64,000 nucleotides of DNA from Deltaproteobacteria bacterium. Its GTDB lineage: Bacteria; Bdellovibrionota; JAJCYS01. The stretch's first letter is position 1. Each line of letters begins with the position of its first letter. The notes below the pieces were generated by a model. The model saw only the letters and a list, made by a program, of their open reading frames with translations. It was not told where the DNA came from and did no database searches. Where the stretch lies: contig JAJCYS010000008.1 in NCBI GenBank assembly GCA_029262815.1, positions 147,898 to 211,897 of the forward strand. The letters are read 5' to 3'. The position numbers and the translations under genes are program-made. Below are positions 52,664 to 61,169 of this stretch, in pieces.

Positions 52664-53545
52664 ATGAAATGGGATGCCTTAAAACTATTATGTACCCTAT
52701 GTTTTCTGTTCATACTAATTTTTTGCCAGCCTATTCACGCCCATTCATGTCCCCGTTCTTATGACGACTTAAAAAATGTAGAATCGCTTACCCTGAACGA
52801 CAAAATCCAATACCAATTTATGTTAAATTTCATCAGCCATCATCTATACAAGAATAACCAAGATAGTCTTGCAGACACATTACGTTCTCAGACTCCCGAT
52901 TATTTAACTTGGACTTTTATTAAAACTTCTGCAATAGCTAGCGCACTTAGATATATCATTAGCAAAATCACAAAAAATACCTTAATCGACGGTATTACAT
53001 CCGCTCAAAAAGCATTAGCCGATTATGAAGCTCCCCTAAACGAACTGAAAATCCCAATTATTAAACAATTTGTTCACTGGTATATTGAACAGATCTATAT
53101 TGCCAAAATTCAAAGACATCCGTCTGAAATTATACAGTTACATAGCTTGCGAAATACTATTTTATTGCTAGTTGAAAATGTCAAACAACATTGGGCCGAC
53201 CCACAAAAAAATAATCAAGCCCTGTTGTTATTTGGAACCTTACAAAACCCCCAAAAATCACAAGTTGTCTCAGTCATCACTGCTAGTGAGTATGATCTCA
53301 ACGAAGCTCTAAAAAGAGGTGGCAAAAGAGGAACGGGGACAGAACTAGGTATGGGCTTATCTGTTCTTATGCCCTATGCTTTGGAAGGTGATCTGCCATT
53401 TACAAGCACTGTCACCTTAGCCAGTCGGGGCGAAACGATGGATTACCAAAACCCAGATTCTTTTGGTAATTATCCTATTACACAATCGGCACCCTATTTT
53501 AATGGTGCTTCAGGCACATTCTGGATTGATACCCAAATTAAGTAA
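52664..53545 (+). CDS. exported protein of unknown function
   Basis: 293 residues. The signal peptide is MKWDALKLLCTLCFLFILIF, cut before or near QPIHAHSC. The mature protein is helical to about 200, then has a Gly-rich segment (GGKRGTGTELGMGLSVLMPY) and a C-terminus with strand character (FNGASGTFWIDTQ). I recognise no family. It resembles the exported protein at 3287 in size class and in its GVG/GMG stretch near the C-terminus, but I cannot show homology. Confidence 0.7.
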   Translation: MKWDALKLLCTLCFLFILIFCQPIHAHSCPRSYDDLKNVESLTLNDKIQYQFMLNFISHHLYKNNQDSLADTLRSQTPDYLTWTFIKTSAIASALRYIISKITKNTLIDGITSAQKALADYEAPLNELKIPIIKQFVHWYIEQIYIAKIQRHPSEIIQLHSLRNTILLLVENVKQHWADPQKNNQALLLFGTLQNPQKSQVVSVITASEYDLNEALKRGGKRGTGTELGMGLSVLMPYALEGDLPFTSTVTLASRGETMDYQNPDSFGNYPITQSAPYFNGASGTFWIDTQIK

Positions 53546-53571
53546 TCTATAAAGAGATTTTCGGGGTTAGT

Positions 53572-53596
53572 GAGATTGCTTCGCTACGCTCGCAAT
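53572..53596. repeat. short 'attgc...gcaat' intergenic palindrome
   Basis: GAGATTGCTTCGCTACGCTC then GCAAT: the outer ATTGC and GCAAT pair, with a partly self-complementary centre. It is the reverse of the widely distributed 'attgcgag..gaagcaatctc' intergenic repeat, and degenerate relatives are near 1969 and 16674. Confidence 0.45.
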
Positions 53597-53610
53597 TATG
53601 ATTTAGTTGG

Positions 53611-53644
53611 CGTAGCCAGCCGTAGCCATGAATGGCGAAGGCTG
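53611..53644. repeat. hairpin element abutting tRNA-Pro
   Basis: CCAGCCGTAGCCAT pairs with ATGGCGAAGGCTGG (12 of 14). The last bases TGG are the complement of the tRNA CCA end, so the tRNA's own terminus forms part of the stem. A related element sits in the same place beside tRNA-Arg at 28643-28676. Confidence 0.6.
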
Positions 53645-53719
53645 GTCGGGGTGACTGGACTCGAACCAGCGACCCCTTGCTCCCAAAGCAAGTGCTCTAG
53701 CCACCTGAGCTACACCCCG
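53643..53719 (-). tRNA. tRNA-Pro (UGG)
   Basis: Minus-strand cloverleaf: acceptor CGGGGTG pairs with CACCCCG, discriminator A, encoded CCA. The anticodon loop TTTGGGA gives UGG, and the T-loop is TTCGAGT. A hairpin element starts at its CCA end. Confidence 0.95.
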
Positions 53720-53766
53720 ATTTCGGTTCTTACTAGTATTCCATAATCTTGCCAATGATCCTATCT

Positions 53767-54414
53767 CTAATTTCTGACAGGGTTATCAAAAGGCAACTGT
53801 TCTTCAAGAAACGCTTTCATCTGCTGAAACGCCTTTCCTCGGTGTGAAACTGCATTTTTGACATGCAGCCCAGCTTCCGCGAAAGTCATGTCCAACTCTG
53901 GTACATAAAAAATCGGATCATATCCAAATCCAGCATGTCCTTGACACTCAGTAGTAATCAGCCCTTCCAACTCTCCTTCAAAATAAAAATCTTGAATTCC
54001 GAGCGTCTGAACAGGCAATGTCAGACAAATCACCGTCCGAAAACGTGCCCGACGTTGGTCAAAAGGCACATTTTTTAAAGACTCTAATAGTTTCTGGATG
54101 TTATCAGAATCCGACGCATGTTCTCCAGCATATCGCTTTGAGTACACACCTGGTGCACCATCTAGCGCATACACCTCAAGGCCACTGTCATCCGCAAACG
54201 CAGGTGAGGAATAATACTCAGTAATGGTTTGTGCTTTAATTCGAGCGTTGTCGCTAAAATGTGCGCCCACTTCTTCGACCTCAGGCGCTCCCTCAAGATC
54301 TGACAACCCTTGAATCTTGACGGGCATATCACTCAACAAATCTTGATACTCAGCAAGCTTCCCCTGATTGTGAGAAGCGAAAATCAAAATTTGGTCAGGC
54401 GTCTGAGTCATCAT
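53767..54414 (-). CDS. rdgB: non-canonical purine NTP pyrophosphatase (RdgB/HAM1)
   Basis: 215 residues. The N-terminal ILIFASHNQGKLAEYQDLL carries the SHNxxK substrate motif. FADDSGLEVYALDGAPGVYSKRYAG holds the metal site, and GHAGFGYDPIFYVPE and SHRGKA follow. It hydrolyses dITP and XTP to keep them out of DNA. It lies 2 bases after rph, an arrangement common in bacteria. Confidence 0.96.
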   Translation of the reverse strand: MMTQTPDQILIFASHNQGKLAEYQDLLSDMPVKIQGLSDLEGAPEVEEVGAHFSDNARIKAQTITEYYSSPAFADDSGLEVYALDGAPGVYSKRYAGEHASDSDNIQKLLESLKNVPFDQRRARFRTVICLTLPVQTLGIQDFYFEGELEGLITTECQGHAGFGYDPIFYVPELDMTFAEAGLHVKNAVSHRGKAFQQMKAFLEEQLPFDNPVRN

Positions 54415-54416
54415 AT

Positions 54417-55139
54417 CTAAAATCGTTCAGCTAAAAACTGATTCTGGGCCTCTAATATATGCCGAACCCCTTTTTGACCGACAGCCAACACATCCAAGAA
54501 CTGCTCATGCGAAAATGGCGCATTTTCTGATGACCCTTGGACTTCAATCCACTCATTTTGATCATTCATAACAAGGTTTAGATCTGCATCCGCCCTGGAA
54601 TCTTCAACATACTCTAAATCTACTAACGATTGACCATCAACAATACCTGCACTGACTGCCGCCAATCCAAACTTTAAGGCGGCCTCAGGCACACCTTCTT
54701 TTTCAATTAATCGATTAAGAATACATTGAAGGGCTACACTCGCCCCAGTGATGGCAGCAGTACGTGTGCCTCCATCTGCAGATAGCACGTCACAATCTAC
54801 CATGATTGTACGCTCACCTAACAAACTCAGATCAACCATGGCTCGCAAAGAGCGACCAATCAATCGTTGAATTTCAATTGATCGGCCGTTTTGTTTAAAT
54901 CGATCCCGATTGACTCGTTCATTTGTCGATAAAGGCAACATACTATATTCAGCTGTCAGCCAGCCGTTGCCTGACCCCCTTAAAAAATGGGGCACCTTAT
55001 CTACAACAGAAACACCACACAATACTTTTGTGTTCCCAAATTCAGTCAGCACACTTTGCTGAGAGGGATGAGTAATCCCTTGTGAGAAACGAAGGGTTCT
55101 AATTTCATCCCACTGTCTTGCACTTGAGCGATCAGCCAT
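54417..55139 (-). CDS. rph: ribonuclease PH
   Basis: 240 residues. Family motifs are TEFGNTKVLCGVSVVDKVP, GNGWLTAEYSMLP, RDRFKQNGRSIEIQRLIGRSLRA and CDVLSADGGTRTAAITGA. It trims the 3' ends of tRNA precursors by phosphorolysis. Complete length. It forms an operon with rdgB downstream and follows hppA by 14 bases. Confidence 0.96.
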   Translation of the reverse strand: MADRSSARQWDEIRTLRFSQGITHPSQQSVLTEFGNTKVLCGVSVVDKVPHFLRGSGNGWLTAEYSMLPLSTNERVNRDRFKQNGRSIEIQRLIGRSLRAMVDLSLLGERTIMVDCDVLSADGGTRTAAITGASVALQCILNRLIEKEGVPEAALKFGLAAVSAGIVDGQSLVDLEYVEDSRADADLNLVMNDQNEWIEVQGSSENAPFSHEQFLDVLAVGQKGVRHILEAQNQFLAERF

Positions 55140-55153
55140 ACTACACTTCCTAA

Positions 55154-57169
55154 CTAGGCAATCAGCGGTGCGATTATTAAAGAAATGATGCCCATTAACT
55201 TAATCAAAATATTCATCGAAGGACCCGATGTGTCTTTAAACGGATCCCCAACGGTATCTCCAACAACAGCTGCTTTATGAGCCTCTGACCCTTTGCCACC
55301 AAAGTGGCCCTCTTCAATATACTTCTTGGCATTATCCCAGGCACCGCCACCGTTCGCCATCAATAAGGCGAGCAGAACACTTGCTAAAGTCGCACCACCC
55401 AGCATGCCACCCAAAGCTTCCTTACCAATCAAGAAGCCTACGAGTATAGGCGCCAATATCGTAATCAATCCAGGCAGCACCATCTCACGAAGCGCTGCAT
55501 TTGTTGAAATATCAATACATTTTTCATAATCGGCAGATGCTTTGCCTTCCATTATGCCGGGAATCTCTTTGAACTGACGTCGCACTTCAACTACCATTTC
55601 ATTCGCTGCTTTACCCACACTACTCATGGTTAACGCACCGATTAAAAAAGGCATACATCCACCCATCAACAATCCAATCACTACAATTGGATTGATCAAG
55701 TTGATTGTGGTTAATCCCACAGACGATGCATAAGCAGCAAAAAAGGCCAGAGCCGTTAAGGCAGCTGAGCCAATCGCAAACCCTTTACCCATAGCTGCTG
55801 TCGTGTTTCCAACCGCATCTAATCGGTCTGTGATTTTACGAACGTGATCACCTAGATGACACATTTGAGAAATACCGCCGGCATTATCAGCAATCGGGCC
55901 GTACGCGTCTACTGACATCGTGATGCCGACTGTCGCTAACATACCCACTGCAGCAATCCCAATGCCGTAAAGTCCGCAACTTGAGTAAGCAATAAAAATA
56001 GTCAAACAAATAATCAACACCGGGATCACAACACTCTGCAGTCCTACAGCAAATCCTGTGATGATGTTTGTTGCAGGACCTGTTTGAGATGCACTTGCAA
56101 TTTTTCGAATAGGGCCCGCAGCCGTGTAATATTCAGTAACCAAACCAATTACAACACCCGCAACAGATCCAAAGAGCATGGCATAAAAAGGACCCAACAC
56201 ACTGTAGGTTTTTCCGTCAGCTACAATTTGAACGCCCGTATTTTTAATTAAGAAATAGGCTGCGACAAAAAGAACAATATTGGCCACAATGGGTGAATAC
56301 CTCAATGCCTGCGCAGGAGATAGTGCTTTCTTGAGTGGAACCATGCTCAAAAGCCCCACAAAAGTGGAAATCAAGCCAATTAAAATAATACTCAAAGGCA
56401 ACATCATCAGAGCGAATCGTTGATCTTCCGGCATTGACAAACTGAGTGCGATTAAGACTGTCGAGATAACAGAACCCACATAACTTTCGAAAATGTCAGC
56501 ACCCATCCCAGCAATATCACCTACGTTGTCACCAACGTTATCCGCAATTGTAGCCGGATTGCGTGGATCGTCCTCTGGAATACTTTGTTCAACCTTACCC
56601 ACAAGATCAGCACCCACATCGGCAGCCTTAGTAAAGATACCGCCACCCACACGAGCAAACAAAGCAATCGAACTGGCACCCATCCCAAATCCCGTAATGT
56701 AAGACATGGATTGCAAATCGTCGCCTAACAATATAAATAAAATACTTAAACCAAACAGACCCATGGAAGCAACAGAAAGCCCCATTACGGCGCCGCCGTA
56801 AAAGGCGACCCCTAACGCACTGTCTTGCCCTTTTTCTGAAGCAGCTTGGGATGTACGCACATTGGCTTTGGTCGCACTCTTCATACCCATAAATCCAGCG
56901 AGCATTGAAGTAAACGCACCAAATAAAAATGCATACCCTGTTTGAGGTGCCAGAAATTTCCAAAGCAACACAAACACCAAAAGCACAAACACCATCAAGA
57001 TGGCATATTGTTTGCGCAAATAAGTCATCGCGCCTTTTTCGATCAGGTCACTGATGCGGCGCATCTCTTCGTTAACAACCGGTACCCGTTTAATGCTTAT
57101 ATAAATAGCAGTGGCAACGAATAATCCAACTAGTCCGAATGTGGGAAATCCCCAAATCCAAGAGCTCAT
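55154..57169 (-). CDS. hppA: K+-dependent membrane-bound pyrophosphatase
   Basis: 671 residues with about 16 membrane helices. The pyrophosphate site is [11 protein letters not shown], followed by DNVGDNVGD; the C-terminal DNAKKYIE and [14 protein letters not shown] complete it. In the segment [16 protein letters not shown] the Ala (rather than Lys) marks the K+-dependent class. That class includes both H+- and Na+-pumping enzymes, which I cannot separate by eye. It couples pyrophosphate hydrolysis to ion export across the inner membrane. Confidence 0.95.
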   Translation of the reverse strand: MSSWIWGFPTFGLVGLFVATAIYISIKRVPVVNEEMRRISDLIEKGAMTYLRKQYAILMVFVLLVFVLLWKFLAPQTGYAFLFGAFTSMLAGFMGMKSATKANVRTSQAASEKGQDSALGVAFYGGAVMGLSVASMGLFGLSILFILLGDDLQSMSYITGFGMGASSIALFARVGGGIFTKAADVGADLVGKVEQSIPEDDPRNPATIADNVGDNVGDIAGMGADIFESYVGSVISTVLIALSLSMPEDQRFALMMLPLSIILIGLISTFVGLLSMVPLKKALSPAQALRYSPIVANIVLFVAAYFLIKNTGVQIVADGKTYSVLGPFYAMLFGSVAGVVIGLVTEYYTAAGPIRKIASASQTGPATNIITGFAVGLQSVVIPVLIICLTIFIAYSSCGLYGIGIAAVGMLATVGITMSVDAYGPIADNAGGISQMCHLGDHVRKITDRLDAVGNTTAAMGKGFAIGSAALTALAFFAAYASSVGLTTINLINPIVVIGLLMGGCMPFLIGALTMSSVGKAANEMVVEVRRQFKEIPGIMEGKASADYEKCIDISTNAALREMVLPGLITILAPILVGFLIGKEALGGMLGGATLASVLLALLMANGGGAWDNAKKYIEEGHFGGKGSEAHKAAVVGDTVGDPFKDTSGPSMNILIKLMGIISLIIAPLIA

Positions 57170-57224
57170 AATCTAACCCCTTTCAAATCGACCTTCCAAT
57201 AGTACTTCATTGTTTTCTTTTTCA

Positions 57225-57809
57225 TCAAACTTTTTGATTAATATGGTTCATAGCTAACTGCGGATTATTGACCATCAACTCTATGTTCGGCACTAAAGTA
57301 TCAAACCCTTGATGGACCAACATCGTTTCTTTTTTTTTGAACGGCGTAAGTACATATTTTGTAACGAACGCCATCTTATGTCCTTTATGTTCAAATTCAG
57401 GAAAATCTCCGCGAATTCCTAACCTTAATCGCCAGAAGTCTTTTCTCCCGTAGGCGTCAACAATAGACGTGATTCCATTGTGTCCTCCGGCACCACCGTC
57501 AAACTTCAATCGCGTTGTTCCTAAGGGAAAGTCAAGCTCATCATAAGCAACAAGCAAACTCTCCATCTGCCACCCAAAGTAATTCATCACTCGCTTCAAG
57601 CATGACCCAGAGAGATTCATAAACGACTTGAGTTTCACTAAGCACACCTTAGGGTGTTTTGCTATGTACGCATCTTTATGAGACTGAAAAGAAACCCCCA
57701 TATGATCCGCTACATAGTCCACAAAGTGCCATCCTACGTTATGGCGGGTCTTAAGGTAAGACTCATCATCGTTTCCTAAACCAACCCAAACCGAAATGCG
57801 ATCACTCAT
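57225..57809 (-). CDS. pth: peptidyl-tRNA hydrolase
   Basis: 194 residues. The catalytic His is in TRHNVGWHFVD, the Asp in VAYDELDFPLG, and FDGGAGGHNGITSI and RLRLGIRGD follow. The loop after GLGN is DDESY instead of the usual PG-x-x-Y. It frees tRNA from peptidyl-tRNA that has dropped off the ribosome. It follows rplY by 25 bases, the standard rplY-pth order. Confidence 0.95.
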   Translation of the reverse strand: MSDRISVWVGLGNDDESYLKTRHNVGWHFVDYVADHMGVSFQSHKDAYIAKHPKVCLVKLKSFMNLSGSCLKRVMNYFGWQMESLLVAYDELDFPLGTTRLKFDGGAGGHNGITSIVDAYGRKDFWRLRLGIRGDFPEFEHKGHKMAFVTKYVLTPFKKKETMLVHQGFDTLVPNIELMVNNPQLAMNHINQKV

Positions 57810-57834
57810 GCAGTCTTATTAAGCACAGTCTAAA

Positions 57835-58473
57835 TTAAGACTTTGACTCCTCTTCCCCATTTGTAGCACCTGCTTCACCTTCTGGTTCTTCACCATCTGT
57901 TTTCTTTTCTTCTTCATCTGCTGGCGCAGCGACTGTGACTAACGCATAGTTATTGGGTGCATGGAACTGAGTATTTTCGGGAGGTGTCAAATCATTCACA
58001 TGAATGTTCTCACCGATATTCAGATCAGCAACCGAAACTTCAATTTTCTGAGGAATATGGTTTGGCAATGCATCAACCTCTACTTCACGTACGAGTGGCT
58101 GTAAAATTCCTCCTTCGAGAAGACCTTTACACTTGCCGGTGAACTCGATAGGTACAGAAACGCGAACCTTTTTTTTCTCATCAATCACGAAGAAATCAAC
58201 ATGTTTCCAGGCATGCGTTTTAAGCGGATCTAATTGCCAGTCCTTCACAAATACCAAATAATTTTCGCCCTCTAATCCAAGTCGATAAATTTGGTTTTTA
58301 CGGATAGGAAACTTAACCTTAGTATTCAACTCTTTGAGAGAGATAGCACATGGAACATTAGATTCTAACTTCCCGTATAAAATTCCCGGAACCTGACCCT
58401 CTTTTTTTAATTGGCTTAAAGCACTTTTGCCACTTGCTTGGCGAATGGTGCCTGATAAAGTAATTACTTCCAT
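57835..58473 (-). CDS. rplY: 50S ribosomal protein L25, CTC/TL5 form
   Basis: 212 residues. The N-terminal 5S rRNA-binding domain (about 1-95: SGKSALSQLKKEGQVPGILYG) is followed by the TL5 C-terminal domain (IEFTGKCKGLLEGGILQPLV, EVDALPNHIPQKIEVSVADL) and an acidic tail rich in Glu. This is the longer stress-protein form rather than the short enteric L25. A palindrome lies 65-84 bases upstream. Confidence 0.95.
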   Translation of the reverse strand: MEVITLSGTIRQASGKSALSQLKKEGQVPGILYGKLESNVPCAISLKELNTKVKFPIRKNQIYRLGLEGENYLVFVKDWQLDPLKTHAWKHVDFFVIDEKKKVRVSVPIEFTGKCKGLLEGGILQPLVREVEVDALPNHIPQKIEVSVADLNIGENIHVNDLTPPENTQFHAPNNYALVTVAAPADEEEKKTDGEEPEGEAGATNGEEESKS

Positions 58474-58537
58474 CGAAACTGCTCCTTTGACTGGGGTTTT
58501 ATCAGAATTCTACCCTTAATTCAACCTGACTGGTAAA

Positions 58538-58557
58538 CTTTGTCCTATTGGACAAAG
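58538..58557 (-). promoter_or_regulatory. perfect palindrome upstream of rplY
   Basis: CTTTGTCC (58538-58545), loop TATT, GGACAAAG (58550-58557). It lies between prs and rplY. It could be a repressor operator, an RNA hairpin for autoregulation of L25, or the end of the prs transcript; there is no adequate T run for a simple terminator. Confidence 0.45.
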
Positions 58558-58636
58558 ACAAACAGGGCGATTGTTTTCAACTGTGGCCAAACCCCTTTAT
58601 ATACCCCGTAGTCACCCCACGAGGGTAGGCAATCAA

Positions 58637-59611
58637 TCAAATAAACAAAGAACTTACACTATCGTGTGTAGAAATACGTTTTATGGCTTCTCCCAATACA
58701 GAAGCGGTGCTTAAGACCTTAATCTGCCCGGTTGCCTCCATCGGCTGAAGCTCGGCGCGTAAGGGAATAGAATCCGTAACCACAATCTCCTTAAACGGAC
58801 TGTCACGAAGTCGGTCCACAGCTGGACCTGAAAAAATACCATGGGTCGCATACGCGGAAATCCCGCGAGCACCCTTAGATTTCAAAAAAGCAGCCGCTTG
58901 AATCAACGTCCCGGCCGTATCAATCATATCGTCCAAAATGACAGCCTCTTTGCCTTCAACTTCTCCAATTAAGTTAAGAGCTTGAGCTTTATTCTTCCCT
59001 GTTCGTCGTTTATCGATAATGGCCAACGGACAGTGAAGTCGTTTGGCATACGCCCGAGCTCGTTCAACAGCTCCAGCATCCGGCGCGATTAACACTAAAT
59101 TCTCCGAATCAAAAGTCGTCTTCAAGTGGTCAAAAAATACTGGCAACGCAAATAAGTGATCAAAAGGCATATTGAAAAATCCCTGGATCTGCCCTGCATG
59201 TAGATCCAATGCTACAACTCGAGAGGCACCTGCTGCTTCTATCAAATCAGCGACTAATCGGGATGTTATAGGTGTGCGAGGGGCAGCTTTTCGGTCTTGC
59301 CGTGCGTACGCATAGTAAGGTAGAACCGCTGTAATACTATTGGCACTGGCCCGCTTGAGCGCATCCATCATCACCAAGAGTTCCATCAAATGATTGTTCA
59401 CAGGCGGGCATAGTGACTGAATAATAAAAACGTCCCGACCCCGAACATTTTCGCAGATCTCTACAAAAATTTCCCCATCCGAAAACGTGGTTAAGCTTGC
59501 ATCGCCCAAATTAAGCGACAAATAATTACAAATCGCCTTTGAAAGGACTGGGTTACCACTTCCGGTAAACACCTTAATATTATTCATTTCTTTACTTACA
59601 GCCATTTGCAT
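58637..59611 (-). CDS. prs: ribose-phosphate pyrophosphokinase
   Basis: 324 residues from ATG 59611; ATG 59605 or 59587 are possible starts. Motifs are FSDGEIFVEICENVRGRDVF, YYAYARQDRK, DLHAGQIQGFFNMP and the PRPP loop VILDDMIDTAGTL. It makes PRPP from ribose 5-phosphate and ATP for nucleotide, His and Trp synthesis. Clustered with tRNA-Gln and spoVG upstream and rplY-pth downstream, an order known from other bacteria. Confidence 0.96.
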   Translation of the reverse strand: MQMAVSKEMNNIKVFTGSGNPVLSKAICNYLSLNLGDASLTTFSDGEIFVEICENVRGRDVFIIQSLCPPVNNHLMELLVMMDALKRASANSITAVLPYYAYARQDRKAAPRTPITSRLVADLIEAAGASRVVALDLHAGQIQGFFNMPFDHLFALPVFFDHLKTTFDSENLVLIAPDAGAVERARAYAKRLHCPLAIIDKRRTGKNKAQALNLIGEVEGKEAVILDDMIDTAGTLIQAAAFLKSKGARGISAYATHGIFSGPAVDRLRDSPFKEIVVTDSIPLRAELQPMEATGQIKVLSTASVLGEAIKRISTHDSVSSLFI

Positions 59612-59694
59612 TCAAACTCGAGGCATCCAAATTAAAGGCTTTCTAGACATGAATCCCCTCTTCAAATCCCAAAAATCCCAAAAAAATAAGGGTT

Positions 59695-59770
59695 TGGCTG
59701 GGGCGGGAGGACTCGAACCTCCAAATGCAGGAATCAAAATCCTGTGACTTGCCAATTTGTCGACGCCCCA
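59695..59770 (-). tRNA. tRNA-Gln (UUG)
   Basis: Minus-strand cloverleaf: acceptor TGGGGCG pairs with CGCCCCA, discriminator G, encoded CCA. The anticodon loop TTTTGAT gives UUG, and the T-loop is TTCGAGT. The T-rich stretch after CCA may end transcription. Confidence 0.95.
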
Positions 59771-59938
59771 CCAGGTATCAATAAAAATGTATGGATATAC
59801 TACATCAGCCAAACTGAAAATCTAAGCATTTTTTATACCTAATGAGGTGGGAAGCGGACTAAGTCCAGCAACTCTCAGAGAATTGAAGTTATTCAGGTTT
59901 CTACGTCAGGATGGGATTTATCTAAATACAGGCGGGCT

Positions 59939-60253
59939 TTACTCAGAAGGCTCTTCTGAACCTGGCGTCCCCTCACCAGGAAGCTCATCGAGGCCTACTT
60001 CTTCTATTTTTTGCTTAAAAGCTTTGAGAACCGTCGTTTCAATGACTTTCCGAGTTGCGGTATTGATGGGGTGGGCAATATCTCTATGGAGGCCGTCTTT
60101 GCCCTTCTTATTTGGCATTGCGACGAATAATCCTGTGTTACCTAGAATGACCTTCATATCCTTTACCACAAAGCAGTGATCAAAAATGACGGCTATGTAA
60201 GCTTTGAGCTTTACATCATCCACAAGATGAACTTGAACGTCTGTGATCTCCAT
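59939..60253 (-). CDS. spoVG: SpoVG-family regulator
   Basis: 104 residues from ATG 60253 behind AAGAGGG. The family core is complete: MEITDVQVHLVDDVKLKAYI, VVKDMKVILGNTGLFVAMPN, and GLHRDIAHPINTATRKVIE. The acidic tail is rich in Gly, Pro and Glu. SpoVG proteins bind nucleic acid and act as global regulators; they occur in Firmicutes, spirochaetes and deltaproteobacteria. Its presence argues against a gammaproteobacterial host. Confidence 0.95.
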   Translation of the reverse strand: MEITDVQVHLVDDVKLKAYIAVIFDHCFVVKDMKVILGNTGLFVAMPNKKGKDGLHRDIAHPINTATRKVIETTVLKAFKQKIEEVGLDELPGEGTPGSEEPSE

Positions 60254-60469
60254 ATTGCCCTCTTTCTCTCTAAACTAATGTTGATTCAATCTACTCCTTT
60301 GATCGTCATTGAGGTCAATGGGCTTTATAGATAATTAAAAAGATTAAATTTAATAACAAAAACAAATAAATAACGGCCTATTACACTAAATATGAATGTA
60401 TATATGAAGAAAATTTCACGACCTTACCTGAAATTCGGCCACAAAAACAACACCATGATGGGATCAGTT

Positions 60470-61168
60470 CTACTTGTAAATGTTATATTTTGGGACCAAA
60501 TGCTTCTGAATCCAGCTAAATTGGCCCAATTTGCGATTCACCTTAGCCGGAAGTCGCCACTTCATTTTGGATAATTTCAGCGTATATTCGTTCCCCAAAT
60601 GTTCTTTGAACCTCAGTTCTAAAATTTTAGGCGTGGATTTGGGCTGCCACATCATCTCGATTTCAGCAAATGGGGGGATAGGGCCCTGATGAGTTTTGCT
60701 GACATGCCAGCGGCTCTGACACAACTTGCTTTGGGTCAACACATGCGTGGCATCATAGGACTCTGTTTTTCCAACAAGTACCAGTGCCGCAAAGTGATTC
60801 ACCCATGCACTATCCAACACCTGGGACTCCCCAACCTGCGAGACCTTGCCGGTTTTTTTATTAAACTGAGTATAGGTTAACTTCTGATCAGGGGTCCCGT
60901 GATACACATAGATGGCCTTCTCTTTTGAAACCCGCCATAAAAATGTACTCTGGTCTTGAATTAAAATTTCACCTTTTGAGGTTTCAGGCTCTGACGTAAT
61001 ATCCAATGCAGATTGAACGGACAAGGTCATTACTGAAGCAAACTGTTTTGGGTGTGACGTAGCTGCCCAATCACATGAAATTTGCTTTCGTTTCGGTTTT
61101 GCAAAAACTTCTTGTCCGGCCGTGAAGCAACATACCCAAACCACAAAAAAACTGGCAGTCCATTTCAT
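60470..61168 (-). CDS. lolA: outer-membrane lipoprotein carrier protein (LolA-like)
   Basis: 232 residues from ATG 61168, one base after the ftsK stop; the longer open frame is overlap with ftsK. A signal peptide (MKWTASFFVVWVCCFTAG) precedes the LolA-like barrel: KGEILIQDQSTFLWRVSKEK (the usual G.l...rPg.fRW), IYVYHGTPDQKLTYTQFNK, and a C-terminal ILELRFKEHLGNEYTLKLS. LolA ferries lipoproteins through the periplasm to the outer membrane. lolA just downstream of ftsK is a common order. Confidence 0.8.
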   Translation of the reverse strand: MKWTASFFVVWVCCFTAGQEVFAKPKRKQISCDWAATSHPKQFASVMTLSVQSALDITSEPETSKGEILIQDQSTFLWRVSKEKAIYVYHGTPDQKLTYTQFNKKTGKVSQVGESQVLDSAWVNHFAALVLVGKTESYDATHVLTQSKLCQSRWHVSKTHQGPIPPFAEIEMMWQPKSTPKILELRFKEHLGNEYTLKLSKMKWRLPAKVNRKLGQFSWIQKHLVPKYNIYK

Positions 61169-61169
61169 A

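Noticed and set aside
60392..60574. 60-codon frame after spoVG
   Set aside because: It overlaps the 3' end of the LolA-like gene in antisense and lacks a ribosome site. The rest of 60254-60469 shows only AT-rich DNA in which I see no gene.
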